Shown piece by piece: positions 26,086-36,737 of a stretch of 64,000 nt of DNA; within the stretch, counting starts at the first letter, position 1; each line of letters opens with the position of its first letter. Location: the NCBI GenBank assembly GCA_947501325.1, contig CANMVC010000002.1, positions 496,001 through 560,000 on the forward strand, written 5' to 3'. The notes under the pieces are model-generated. The model saw only the letters and a list, made by a program, of their open reading frames with translations. It ran no database searches and was not told the origin of the DNA. The DNA comes from an uncultured Sphingomonadaceae bacterium (GTDB lineage: Bacteria > Pseudomonadota > Alphaproteobacteria > Sphingomonadales > Sphingomonadaceae). A program made the translations under genes and the position numbers.

Positions 26086-27971
26086 GACAGATTCTCCTCA
26101 ATCGCCGCTTCAATTTCGGTGATGGTAAAAGGTTGACCGGATACTTTGTTCACCGGTTTGGCATCGACCAGAAATTGATCGCGCAAGACTGTTTTCAATT
26201 GCCCCGTATTCATTTCCGGAACGATCACCCGGTCATAGCTTTTCAGCAACTCACCGAGGTTTTTCGGCATCGGCCAGATATTGCGGATATGGATATGTGC
26301 GACATCCTTGCCCGCCTCCACCGCACGGCGTACCGCTTGATGAATCGGCCCAAAGGTCGAGCCCCAGCCAACAACGGCCAGTTTTCCACCCGCCTTGCCC
26401 AGCGCAACCTCTTGATCGGGGATACTGTTTGCAACGCCCAAAACCTTGTCGCGGCGAATTTCAGTCATCTGTTGGTGATTGGCCGCGCCATAGTCGATAT
26501 GACCAGTATCGACGCCTTTTTCGATGCCGCCAATGCGATGCATCAATCCCGGCGTACCCGGCTTGATCCATGGCCGCGCGAGCTTTTCATCACGGCTATA
26601 CGGTTTCAATCCACCTTCCGGCATAGTGTCAAGGAAACTGGTTGGGAACGGCTCCAGGCTGCTGACATCGGGAATTTTCCAGGGCTCTGCAGCATTGGCG
26701 ATATAGCCATCGGTCAGCAGCATGACTGGTGTCATATATTGCACCGCGATGCGCACCGCCTCGATCGCGCATTCAAACGCATCACCGGGTGAGCGGGCGG
26801 CAATGACCGGCATCGGCGCGTCACCGTTGCGGCCGTAAATGGCTTGATAAAGATCCGATTGCTCCGTTTTGGTCGGTAGACCGGTGGACGGCCCGCCGCG
26901 CTGGGAATTGATAATGACCAACGGCAGCTCGGTCATGATCGCCAGGCCCATGGCTTCGCCTTTCAGCGCGATACCCGGACCGGATGAAGAGGTAATACCC
27001 AATTTTCCGGCATAGCTGGCGCCAATGGCCGCGGCGATAGCCGCAATCTCGTCTTCCGCCTGAAATGTGGTCACGCCAAATTCTTTTAAACGCGACAGGT
27101 GATGCAGGATCGCCGAAGCCGGTGTTATCGGATAGCCACCAAAAAACATCGGCAAATCAGCAAGCTGCGCGCCCGCGACAAGACCGAGTGATAAAGCCTC
27201 GGCCCCCGTTACCGTGCGATATTCCCCCGGTGCAGAAGGCGCCGCGCCGACTTTGCGCGTCGTCAGATGACCGCTGCCGAGCCCGTCGCCCGACAATTCA
27301 GCCGTCTCGCCATAAGCATGACCGGCATTGAGTGCCGCGATATTCGCGTCGGCAATATCTGGCAGTTTCGCAAACTTGCTTTTCAGCCAGTCAATAATCG
27401 GCTCCCGCTCCCGCTCAAACATCCAGAGCGCCAGGCCCAGCGTCCACATATTCTTGCAGCGCAAGGCTTCTTTATTTCCGAGTCCGAACGGTTTCACGGC
27501 CTCGAGCGTGAGCGCGGAAATATCGAGTTTGAGCAATTGCCATTTGGCCAGAGAACCATCATCAAGTGGATTATTCTCATATTTGGCTTTGTCGAGATTG
27601 CGTTTTCCGAACTCACCGGCGTCCGCAATGATCAAGCCGCCATCGCGCAGCGCATCGACATTGGTCTTCAAAGCGGCGGGGTTCATTGCAATCAGAACGT
27701 CCGGCTGGTCGCCCGCGGTTTCAATCGCGCGGCTGCCAAAATTGATCTGGAAGGCTGAAACACCGAAAAGTGTTCCCTGCGGCGCCCGGATTTCTGCTGG
27801 AAAATCCGGGAAAGTAGCCAAATCACTGCCCGACAAAGCGGTCGACAAGGTGAACTGCCCACCAGTCAGCTGCATGCCATCGCCACTATCACCAGCAAAG
27901 CGGACGACGACATTTTCCGCATTTTCTGGTTGGTTCTTGCCCGAATCGTCCTGTTTAAGCGCCGTAGCCAT
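26082..27971 (-). CDS. korA: 2-oxoacid:ferredoxin oxidoreductase, alpha subunit (fused gamma-alpha)
   Basis: 629 residues. The N-terminal gamma-type domain (about 1-190) includes VVRFAGDSGDGMQLTGGQ and PAEIRAPQGTLFGVSAFQ. The rest is the pyrimidine-binding alpha domain, with FFGGYPITPASAILHHL and ITSSSGPGIALKGEAMG. Fusion of gamma and alpha with a separate beta subunit is the KorAB layout of aerobic proteobacteria and of 2-oxoglutarate ferredoxin oxidoreductase. It works in the cytoplasm next to or in place of the 2-oxoglutarate dehydrogenase step. The divergent 199-base gap to the esterase gene holds both promoters. Confidence 0.92.
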   Translation of the reverse strand: MATALKQDDSGKNQPENAENVVVRFAGDSGDGMQLTGGQFTLSTALSGSDLATFPDFPAEIRAPQGTLFGVSAFQINFGSRAIETAGDQPDVLIAMNPAALKTNVDALRDGGLIIADAGEFGKRNLDKAKYENNPLDDGSLAKWQLLKLDISALTLEAVKPFGLGNKEALRCKNMWTLGLALWMFEREREPIIDWLKSKFAKLPDIADANIAALNAGHAYGETAELSGDGLGSGHLTTRKVGAAPSAPGEYRTVTGAEALSLGLVAGAQLADLPMFFGGYPITPASAILHHLSRLKEFGVTTFQAEDEIAAIAAAIGASYAGKLGITSSSGPGIALKGEAMGLAIMTELPLVIINSQRGGPSTGLPTKTEQSDLYQAIYGRNGDAPMPVIAARSPGDAFECAIEAVRIAVQYMTPVMLLTDGYIANAAEPWKIPDVSSLEPFPTSFLDTMPEGGLKPYSRDEKLARPWIKPGTPGLMHRIGGIEKGVDTGHIDYGAANHQQMTEIRRDKVLGVANSIPDQEVALGKAGGKLAVVGWGSTFGPIHQAVRRAVEAGKDVAHIHIRNIWPMPKNLGELLKSYDRVIVPEMNTGQLKTVLRDQFLVDAKPVNKVSGQPFTITEIEAAIEENLS

Positions 27972-28170
27972 ATATAATTTCCGTACCCATCACTCGTTTG
28001 AAGCTGCGGTAGAGCACTTCTCCCCTCTGCTTCAAACCATAAAAACTACTAGGGATAAAGTTTTTGTTTGAATTGGGACAAGTGATTACAGCTTGCCTAG
28101 TGAACCCTGGCTGATCTACTCGCCTGAAGTTCAGTAGCAAATCAATATGCAACAATACGGAGATTAGAGG

Positions 28171-29115
28171 ATGACAACGGCTTTTGTGCGACCCGATACT
28201 CAGGCAATGCTGGCCATGCTGGAGGCCGCAGTAGCGGTGCCGATGGACCAGATGGAACCGGCGGCGGCGCGTGAAGTCTATATCGGCATGCGGGCATTGG
28301 CGGATGCAGAGCCAACCGAGCTGGCGGTTATCAAAGATTTGACCTGCCCCGGACCGGCTGGCGATATCAAGTTGCGCTATTATGACAAAAGGGAAAGCCG
28401 CGAAAAAGGACCGGCGATCATTTTCTATCATGGCGGCGGTTTCGTTATTGGTGATCTCGAGAGCCATCATCCCTTTTGCACCGAAATGGCGGCGCAAATG
28501 GATCTGCCTCTGATCGCGGTTGATTACCGTTTGGCGCCCGAAGCGCCTTTTCCTGCGGCACCGGATGATTGTGAAGCCGCGACGCGATGGATAGCTGAAA
28601 ACGCATCCAGCGCACTGGGAATCGAAATAGATGGCCTGATCCCCTGTGGCGATAGCGCGGGTGGCAATCTCGCCATTGTAGTCGCACAGGATTTAGCGAA
28701 AAACCCGGCGGCAGTGCCGGTCATTGCGCAGGTTCCGATCTATCCTGTGGTGGATAGCACCGCAGCCGGTGGTTCAATGGACGAATTCGCAGAAGGCTTT
28801 CTGCTCACCAAGGAATCGATGGACTATTTCAACAAGCATTATGCCGGCGTTGCGGGCGATGTGCGCTGTGATCCGATCCACGGAGATCTTGCGAGCAGCC
28901 CTCCAACCGTCATCATAACCGGCGGCCTGGACCCCTTGCGCGATCAGGGCCGCGCCTATGCCGCCAAACTGGTTGAAGCAGGCGTATCCGTTGCCTTCTC
29001 AGAGGCAAAAGGCAATATCCACGGCCTGATCTGCTTGCGCAAGGGCATCCCCTCTTCTCAACAAGACGTCGATGGCATCTGCAACGCATTGAAAGCGACC
29101 TTGGCGGCTCTATGA
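28171..29115 (+). CDS. Alpha/beta hydrolase, hormone-sensitive lipase (HSL) family
   Basis: 314 residues. The oxyanion-hole motif is YHGGGFV (HGGG 87-90), the nucleophile S162 lies in GDSAGGN, Asp and His are in GGLDPLRDQG and GNIHGLI. This is a bacterial HSL-type esterase, cytoplasmic, probably for short-chain esters; the physiological substrate is unknown. A purine-rich AGATTAGAGG is 3-12 bases before the ATG. Its stop overlaps the rppH start by four bases (ATGA). Confidence 0.92.
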   Translation: MTTAFVRPDTQAMLAMLEAAVAVPMDQMEPAAAREVYIGMRALADAEPTELAVIKDLTCPGPAGDIKLRYYDKRESREKGPAIIFYHGGGFVIGDLESHHPFCTEMAAQMDLPLIAVDYRLAPEAPFPAAPDDCEAATRWIAENASSALGIEIDGLIPCGDSAGGNLAIVVAQDLAKNPAAVPVIAQVPIYPVVDSTAAGGSMDEFAEGFLLTKESMDYFNKHYAGVAGDVRCDPIHGDLASSPPTVIITGGLDPLRDQGRAYAAKLVEAGVSVAFSEAKGNIHGLICLRKGIPSSQQDVDGICNALKATLAAL

Positions 29116-29600
29116 CCGATTTTAGCGATCTTCCTTATCGGCCTTGCGCCGGCATTATGCTTGCGGACACCAACGGGCATGTTTTTGTCGGGCAACGCCT
29201 CGATGCAAAGGACAGTAACTATCCCGATGCCTGGCAAATGCCGCAGGGTGGAATTGACAAAGGGGAAGATGCCGAGGCCGCCGCAATCCGTGAACTGGAA
29301 GAAGAAACCGGAATCACCGCCGACTATGTGGAGATCATAGCGCGCAGTGCCAAGGAACATTTATATGATTTGCCCGATGAGCTGCTCGGCAAAATCTGGA
29401 AGGGAAAATATCGCGGCCAGCGCCAATCCTGGTTCCTGATGCGGTTTACAGGCGACGACAGTCATGTCAATATTGCCACCGAACATGCAGAATTTTCGGA
29501 TTGGAAATGGACCAATCCCACAGATTTGCCGGACATGATCGTACCATTTAAAAGAGATCTATACCGCGCGATTTTGAAGGAATTTGGTCCGCTGATCTGA
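29112..29600 (+). CDS. rppH: RNA pyrophosphohydrolase
   Basis: 162 residues, the family's usual length. It is a Nudix hydrolase with the box GGIDKGEDAEAAAIRELEEE running from about 46 to 68, and the RppH-type start LPYRPCAGIMLADTNGHVFV and WQMPQGG. It removes pyrophosphate from mRNA 5' ends and starts decay. Co-translated with the upstream esterase. Confidence 0.95.
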   Translation: MTDFSDLPYRPCAGIMLADTNGHVFVGQRLDAKDSNYPDAWQMPQGGIDKGEDAEAAAIRELEEETGITADYVEIIARSAKEHLYDLPDELLGKIWKGKYRGQRQSWFLMRFTGDDSHVNIATEHAEFSDWKWTNPTDLPDMIVPFKRDLYRAILKEFGPLI

Positions 29601-29631
29601 ATGTAACCCAGATTAGTCACAGGATTACAAT

Positions 29632-30582
29632 ATGTTGCGTACGATAGTTTGGTCCATTCCCCTAGCGACCATCGGCCTAGCGGCCCCTGCTCAGGCCGCA
29701 CTGCCGGAGCCGGTAAAAGCGATGATTCAGGCCGCCATCGAGTCCGGTAAAGATGCGGAAGTTAAATCGGTAATCAAATTCGCGAAGGTCGCGAATCCCG
29801 ATAGTATCGCCGAAATCGACGAGATGATGGCGACATATATCGTAAAGAAAACACAGCTCGCAGCGGCCAAAAAGCAGGCCCAAAAGGAAGCGCCTTTTTT
29901 CGAAAACTGGTCGGGTAAAGGCGAGCTTGGTGGCTTTCGCAATACCGGTAATTCCAGCAATCTCGGCTTGAGCGCCGGTGTCAATCTTGCCAAAGATGCG
30001 GTGGATTGGCGCCTGAAGTTCAGGGCGCGTGCCGATTATCAACGCAGCAATGGCGTAACCAGCCGGGAGCAATATGCAGTTGCCGTGGAGCCGGAATATA
30101 AGATCGACGATCGTCTTTTTGTCTATGGTTTGGCACAATTTGATCATGACCGCTTTCAGGGCTTTTCCGCGCGTTACACCGTTTCCGGTGGCATCGGCTA
30201 TACCGTGATCAAGGAAAAGGAAATCAATCTCGATGTGAAAGCAGGACCCGCTTGGCGATTGACCGAATTTACCGAAGGCGGCTCAGACAGCAGTCTGGCC
30301 GGGTTGATCGGCCTTGATCTGGGTTGGCAGATTGCGGAAAATTTGAAGCTCACTCAGGGGGCCGGTGCAACACTGGCTTCGGACGCGCAAAGCCTAACCA
30401 GCGCCAATGTCATATTCTCGTCCGGCACCAATACACTGACCGCGACCACTGGACTGGATGCCAAGATCAATGGGAAACTTACCGCGCGCCTGTCTTATGC
30501 CATTGAGCATGAGACCAACCCGCCCGATGGCAGCGAGAAGACCGATACGCTGAGCCGCGCAACGCTGGTCTATGATTTCTAA
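29632..30582 (+). CDS. DUF481 outer-membrane protein (YdiY-like)
   Basis: 316 residues. MLRTIVWSIPLATIGLAAPAQA is a signal peptide. A helical segment (about 25-85) with KKTQLAAAKKQAQKEAPFF precedes the DUF481 domain from NWSGKGELGGFRNTGNSSNLGL to the C-terminal VYDF. Alternating hydrophobic strands and a terminal Phe fit a beta-barrel of the outer membrane. The family is called salt-induced in some bacteria, but its function is unclear. It converges on the TPR gene with 28 bases between stops. Confidence 0.85.
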   Translation: MLRTIVWSIPLATIGLAAPAQAALPEPVKAMIQAAIESGKDAEVKSVIKFAKVANPDSIAEIDEMMATYIVKKTQLAAAKKQAQKEAPFFENWSGKGELGGFRNTGNSSNLGLSAGVNLAKDAVDWRLKFRARADYQRSNGVTSREQYAVAVEPEYKIDDRLFVYGLAQFDHDRFQGFSARYTVSGGIGYTVIKEKEINLDVKAGPAWRLTEFTEGGSDSSLAGLIGLDLGWQIAENLKLTQGAGATLASDAQSLTSANVIFSSGTNTLTATTGLDAKINGKLTARLSYAIEHETNPPDGSEKTDTLSRATLVYDF

Positions 30583-30610
30583 ACCGCATTAAACCGCCAA
30601 GGGCAGCTTA

Positions 30611-31144
30611 CTAGTTTGGCGCTACTTCGTCTTCCTTTTCATCGCCAACTTTCGGTTTCGGTGTCACAGCTTGAGCTGACAAAACCGGCGTTTTCTCGGA
30701 CGATTTGATCACAGAAGACAAGCGCGCGGTTTGCGGGCAGCGTGTCCGGCACAAGGTTTCAATGCGCGAAAGATTGATCTTAGCCTTCTCAACAGCACCG
30801 CGTTGAACCAGCGCTTCGCCCTGCCCTGCCAATGCATCGAGATTATTGGGATCAAGGATAAGCGCCTCGCGATAGAAACGGATGGCTTTGCCGGGCAGTT
30901 TCTGAGCCCGGGCGATCTGGGCAAGCGCGATGAACGCCGAACCATTGCGCGGGTCAACCGCCAGCGCGGTTTCATAAAGGTCTGTCGCAAGGTCGAGCTT
31001 GCCCTCTTTCTGAGCGGCTTCACCTTGCTGCATATAAGCGACCGAGCGGGCTTTGATTTCCACATCGGCAGATTGGCCAAAACTGGCACTGGAAACCGTG
31101 GCCAGAACTAAAGACATCGCAAGGGCAGCGGGTGAAAAACGCAT
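30611..31144 (-). CDS. Exported tetratricopeptide-repeat protein
   Basis: 177 residues from the ATG at 31144, which has GGAG 6 bases upstream; the ATG at 31219 would put 25 charged residues before the signal peptide and is rejected. MRFSPAALAMSLVLATVSSASFGQ is a signal peptide. TPR units follow: AYMQQGEAAQKEGKLDLATDLYETAL, ALAQIARAQKLPGKAIRFYREAL and ALAGQGEALVQRGAVEKAKI. A pair of cysteines in ETLCRTRCPQTAR is near the C-terminus, and the end is acidic. Likely periplasmic scaffold; partner unknown. It lies downstream of the rsmB-like gene. Confidence 0.82.
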   Translation of the reverse strand: MRFSPAALAMSLVLATVSSASFGQSADVEIKARSVAYMQQGEAAQKEGKLDLATDLYETALAVDPRNGSAFIALAQIARAQKLPGKAIRFYREALILDPNNLDALAGQGEALVQRGAVEKAKINLSRIETLCRTRCPQTARLSSVIKSSEKTPVLSAQAVTPKPKVGDEKEDEVAPN

Positions 31145-31228
31145 AATTAGCTCCAATAAAGACTCAGGCTTTTTAGCAGAGGCACCTGCACGCTCGGTGA
31201 ACGCATCGGCATCCGTCATGATTTGCTA

Positions 31229-32407
31229 TCACAATTTTTCAAGGCAGGTAAAATAAAAGCCATCTGTTCCGTCTTGATACGGGGTGAGTAGTGTTCCTTT
31301 ACGATATGGTCGTCCAATCGGCAAATCAACCTCTATATCCCGCCAATCCGGGTGGTTTTGCAGAAAAAACTCTGCCTGATCACCGCCTTCGGCATCGAGC
31401 AACGAGCAAACCGCGTAAACCAAGCGCCCACCCGGCGCCACCATGGCGCTTGCCAGTTCCATCAGACGCGCCTGCAGCTGGGTGGTCTGATCAAGTCGCT
31501 TAGGCGTCATCCTCCAGCGTAACTCCGGGTTACGCCGCCACGTTCCGGTTCCCGTGCATGGCGCATCGACCAAAACCAAATCACATTGTCCCTTCAAAGG
31601 CGCGAGCGCGTCAATCTCTTTATTCGGAGACAAAAGCATCGTTTCGACATTATGCGTACTCGATCGCCGCAGCCGCGGCTCTATGCGGCTCAGGCGACCA
31701 CGATCCGTGTCGGCAGCGACAATGCGGGTATTGTCGGGCAATTGAGCGGCGAGACCGAGCGTTTTGCCGCCAGCACCCGCACACATATCCAAAACCAGTT
31801 TGGGCGTTTGTGGCACGCAAGCTGCGACGATCGCCTGACTACCCATGTCCTGAATCTCGATCTGACCGCTATGATAGACCTCACTATTCTCAACGCTGGT
31901 TCCGGTTGGCAAGCGATAGCCGTGAGGCAAAGGCAATACCTCTATTTCTGGCCAAACCGTCTGTATCGCCGCGTCGTCAGCCTTTTTGGGGTTGCACCTG
32001 ATGTCCAGCGGCGCGCGATCAAATAATGCTCCCCGCTCGTTCTTATCAACCGGTTCGGCAAATCTACGCAAAAGCCAGCCGGGTATCGTTTCGCCGCTGG
32101 CCCGTTGTTCATTTTCCTGAAGCGCAGCGGGGCCGTAGGCCGAGTCATCAAATAATGTCTGCAATTCCGGTTGCTCGTCAGCCAAACCGACCATCGCAGC
32201 GCGGCCATTTTCTGGTCGATCACCAAAACGCCGGATTGCCGCATAGACATGTTCACGCACGGCTCGGCGATCTTTCGAACCGGCATAGCGGCGTGCCTTG
32301 AAAAATTTCTTAGCGATATTGTCCGCAGAAGCCCCATTGTCCCGGGCAGCGACAATGATTTCATCGAGCAGTTCGATGGCCGCTTGCATGCGCGCGGACG
32401 GGGTCAT
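31229..32407 (-). CDS. RsmB/NOP2-family rRNA (cytosine-5) methyltransferase
   Basis: 392 residues. An N-terminal helical NusB-like/RNA-binding part (about 1-150) is followed by the catalytic domain: LVLDMCAGAGGKTLGL (SAM motif I), LVDAPCTGTGTWRRNP (catalytic Cys, motif IV) and VYAVCSLLDAEGG (second catalytic Cys, motif VI). It methylates cytosine C5 in rRNA (E. coli RsmB acts on C967); target inferred. The gene overlaps the 69-residue gene upstream by four bases and belongs to the guaB operon. Confidence 0.9.
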   Translation of the reverse strand: MTPSARMQAAIELLDEIIVAARDNGASADNIAKKFFKARRYAGSKDRRAVREHVYAAIRRFGDRPENGRAAMVGLADEQPELQTLFDDSAYGPAALQENEQRASGETIPGWLLRRFAEPVDKNERGALFDRAPLDIRCNPKKADDAAIQTVWPEIEVLPLPHGYRLPTGTSVENSEVYHSGQIEIQDMGSQAIVAACVPQTPKLVLDMCAGAGGKTLGLAAQLPDNTRIVAADTDRGRLSRIEPRLRRSSTHNVETMLLSPNKEIDALAPLKGQCDLVLVDAPCTGTGTWRRNPELRWRMTPKRLDQTTQLQARLMELASAMVAPGGRLVYAVCSLLDAEGGDQAEFFLQNHPDWRDIEVDLPIGRPYRKGTLLTPYQDGTDGFYFTCLEKL

Positions 32408-32613
32408 TCCTTGATATGGCTATCTCTGCTCAAACAATGAAATTCCGTTTGAACATTATCGCCATATGTTTTTGATGCCTCTTCAATGGCATTGGCCGCA
32501 TATTCCTGACACTCGGCCACAGTCATAAAGGGTGCTGTGGACCATAAGGGATTGCTTTGGTCCTGCCCTTCAGGCCAGATCAACAGCATTAGAAAAATCG
32601 TCGTTTCGATCAT
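32404..32613 (-). CDS. Small hypothetical protein in the guaB operon
   Basis: 69 residues, MIETTIFLMLLIWPEG at the start (a weak hydrophobic segment) and two cysteines in VAECQEYA and EFHCLSRD. The segment EYAANAIEEASKTYGDN is helical. The AAAGGGG ribosome-binding site 7 bases upstream and ATGA overlaps with the rsmB-like gene strongly support translation. It sits 12 bases after the guaB stop. It could be a membrane or exported peptide; function unknown. Confidence 0.65.
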   Translation of the reverse strand: MIETTIFLMLLIWPEGQDQSNPLWSTAPFMTVAECQEYAANAIEEASKTYGDNVQTEFHCLSRDSHIKE

Positions 32614-32625
32614 TGGTCAACCCCT

Positions 32626-34143
<1,518 letters not shown>

Positions 34144-34155
34144 TCAGTTATGCGA

Positions 34156-35655
34156 TCATTCGCCAGCACTATTCGGGGCATTTTTTGCCGGAAATGTATC
34201 AAGGCTGCCAAAATGACGCCCCAGAGCGACATGGAAATTGGCATCCGCTGCTGCGCCACCCAGCACCAGTTGATCATTCACCTCGTCATCTGCCGCATGA
34301 TAACGGCCTGCCAAATAGGCATCCAATAGCATTTGATCGGCAAAAGCGCTGGTGATCATCAAGGTCGGAATATCTTTTTCCAGGAAAGCATAGCCATCCT
34401 GACGGCGCACAAAGGCATTGGCCCTGTCACTCGTATCAATCTCGCGTCCTAATGCTTTGGCGACTTTCTCGACATCCTCATCCAGACTGGTTTTCCCACG
34501 CCCGACGACGGCAATCCTCTTGCCGTCAGGTGACAATGCAACCGTATCCACATTGAAAACCGCAACCAGCTGATCAAGCGCGAAGCTGGGTTCGGCAACA
34601 AATGCTTTTGCGCCCAGCAATCCGCTCTCCTCGGCCGTCGTTGCAAGAAAATAAATATCACGGTCCGGCCGGTCGGCGACCAGTTGTTTGGCTGTTTCGA
34701 TCAACAGTGAAATGCCGCTGGCATTATCTACTGCGCCATTGCAGATGCGATCCTCCTCGGTTGGGCCGCGGCACTCGCCAAGATGGTCCCAATGACCCAG
34801 AAAAAGAACCGCACCACTGTCCGGTTTGCGGCCCGCCAATTTGCCAACCACATTATGCGACTGATACCGGCGGATCTGGGTTTCTACCGAAATATCGGCA
34901 TAGATACCGGTATCTTGGGGAACAAAGCCATCTGTTGCAGCCTCTGTGCGCAATAGTTCGTCATCCAGCCCACTTTTGCGTAGCAGCTTATCCACGGCAG
35001 ATGCACTAATGAGGCCTTCCAGTTTGGCATGCAGGTCCTTGCCATCCAAACCTGTGCTGGCCGAACGGTAACGCCGCGCCAGACGGTTAAAACGGCTATC
35101 GCTTTCCATAACAGTGATGATACCCCAAGCGCCTGCCGCCAGAATATTGGCTTTCCGTTTCTGATAAGGGGGAAAGTCATCATCCTGATTTGGCGATTGC
35201 CGAAACAGCAGGACAAGCTTTCCGGAAACCCTTTTCTCAAGATCCGAAATACGGCCAAGACCATAGCCAGCATGAACGATGGAGGCGTCGTTCAGTTTGC
35301 TAAGCTCCCCGTCGCCACGCAATATTATCTGCCTGTCATCAATTCTTATTATGCGGTCCCGCTTACCATCAAAATAGGTAAAACGGATGTTCTGCTTCAC
35401 CGGCGTGCGGTCGACCATTGCAACAGGTGCATACCATGACGCCGATCCCGTCGCCGGAACCAGACCAGCCTCACGCCACTGCGTCGCGATATAGTTCACG
35501 GTTTTGTTTTCACCCACGGTTCCCGGCTTGCGACCGCCGAAATCATCGCTCGCCAATATTTCAATATGACCCAGCAAGTCAGCCTCGGAAATATCTTGGG
35601 CGTGAGCCGTAGCTGAAAATAACAAGGATATAGCAACATAGATGGCAAAACGCAT
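34156..35655 (-). CDS. M28-type exported peptidase with altered zinc site
   Basis: 499 residues from the ATG at 35655 (MRFAIYVAISLLFSATAHAQ, signal peptide); upstream frame to 35769 is not needed. A PA-type insert (GKLVLLFRQSPNQDDD) precedes the M28 core: LFLGHWDHLGEC, CNGAVDNASGISLL, TTAEESGLLGAKAF and VFNVDTVALSPDG carry four of the usual zinc ligands/base. The segment equivalent to the last His (SDHxxF in M28) reads RQDGYAFLEKDIP, with Gly instead of His. It may have weak or different activity. Compare the intact paralogue at 45165. It is divergent from the SPFH gene. Confidence 0.8.
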   Translation of the reverse strand: MRFAIYVAISLLFSATAHAQDISEADLLGHIEILASDDFGGRKPGTVGENKTVNYIATQWREAGLVPATGSASWYAPVAMVDRTPVKQNIRFTYFDGKRDRIIRIDDRQIILRGDGELSKLNDASIVHAGYGLGRISDLEKRVSGKLVLLFRQSPNQDDDFPPYQKRKANILAAGAWGIITVMESDSRFNRLARRYRSASTGLDGKDLHAKLEGLISASAVDKLLRKSGLDDELLRTEAATDGFVPQDTGIYADISVETQIRRYQSHNVVGKLAGRKPDSGAVLFLGHWDHLGECRGPTEEDRICNGAVDNASGISLLIETAKQLVADRPDRDIYFLATTAEESGLLGAKAFVAEPSFALDQLVAVFNVDTVALSPDGKRIAVVGRGKTSLDEDVEKVAKALGREIDTSDRANAFVRRQDGYAFLEKDIPTLMITSAFADQMLLDAYLAGRYHAADDEVNDQLVLGGAAADANFHVALGRHFGSLDTFPAKNAPNSAGE

Positions 35656-35756
35656 AGAATATGGTAACCTTGTTTCAGAGCGGAATATTTGTTTTTCCTT
35701 GGCATTGTGCCGGGAATAATCAATGGTATTTAAAATATTTTGGAGACCGGCCCGAT

Positions 35757-36719
35757 ATGGAAATTTCACTTTTATTGCTCGTTCTGATCGTCGTGATCGT
35801 CTATCTTTTTGCCAGCATCAAAATTGTCCGGCAAGGCTATGAGTATACCATAGAATATTTTGGCCGCTTCACCAGTATTGCCAAGCCAGGTTTCAATTTT
35901 TTTCCCGCGTTCCTGTATCGCGTTGGACGCAAGGTCAACATGATGGAACAAGTGCTCGACATTCCGGGTCAGGAAATTATCACCAAAGACAATGCGATGA
36001 TCTCAACCGACGGCGTGGTCTTTTTCCAAGTGCTGGATGCACCCAAGGCGGCTTACGAAGTCAATGATCTGTACAACGCAATCCTAAACCTTGTCACAAC
36101 CAACCTGCGCACCGTTATGGGTTCGATGGATCTGGATGAAACCCTGTCCAAGCGTGATGAGATTAACGGGCGTTTGCTGACCGTGATTGATGATGCGACA
36201 ACCCCTTGGGGCATTAAGATCACGCGCGTCGAGATCAAGGACATTCGCCCGCCACAGGATATCATCAACGCAATGGCGCGGCAGATGAAAGCAGAACGCG
36301 AAAAACGCGCTAATATTCTGGATGCGGAAGGCGCCCGCGCTTCTGAAATCCTGCGTTCAGAGGGTGAAAAGCAGGGTCAAATTTTGCAAGCCGAGGGCCG
36401 CAAAGAGGCGGCTTTCCGGGATGCGGAAGCCCGCGAACGCGAAGCCCAGGCAGAAGCCAAAGCAACCCAGATGGTCTCGGAAGCCATTGCCGGTGGTAAC
36501 GCACAAGCGATCAATTATTTCGTTGCTCAGGATTATGTCAAAGCCGTGGAAAAATTTGCCACATCGCCCAATGCCAAGACGATATTATTCCCCGTAGAAG
36601 CTACGCAGCTTATCGGATCCCTGGGCGGCATAGGTGAACTGGCGAAAGAAGCATTTGGCGATAATGCCCCATCTTCACCGCCTGCGGTGCCGAAAAGAAA
36701 AGGCCCGTTTGAGCAATAG
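35757..36719 (+). CDS. qmcA: SPFH/band 7 protein, QmcA-like
   Basis: 320 residues. An N-terminal membrane anchor ([17 protein letters not shown], about 3-20) is followed by an SPFH/prohibitin domain (about 25-200: [53 protein letters not shown]). A coiled-coil of AEGxR-type repeats (about 200-260) forms oligomers on the inner membrane. The NfeD gene follows 18 bases downstream, the usual QmcA-YbbK pairing. The family maintains membrane microdomains and interacts with FtsH-type proteases. Start chosen at 35757 because the extra 32 residues upstream do not resemble the family. Confidence 0.92.
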   Translation: MEISLLLLVLIVVIVYLFASIKIVRQGYEYTIEYFGRFTSIAKPGFNFFPAFLYRVGRKVNMMEQVLDIPGQEIITKDNAMISTDGVVFFQVLDAPKAAYEVNDLYNAILNLVTTNLRTVMGSMDLDETLSKRDEINGRLLTVIDDATTPWGIKITRVEIKDIRPPQDIINAMARQMKAEREKRANILDAEGARASEILRSEGEKQGQILQAEGRKEAAFRDAEAREREAQAEAKATQMVSEAIAGGNAQAINYFVAQDYVKAVEKFATSPNAKTILFPVEATQLIGSLGGIGELAKEAFGDNAPSSPPAVPKRKGPFEQ

Positions 36720-36737
36720 TCGGGACAAAGATAAAAC

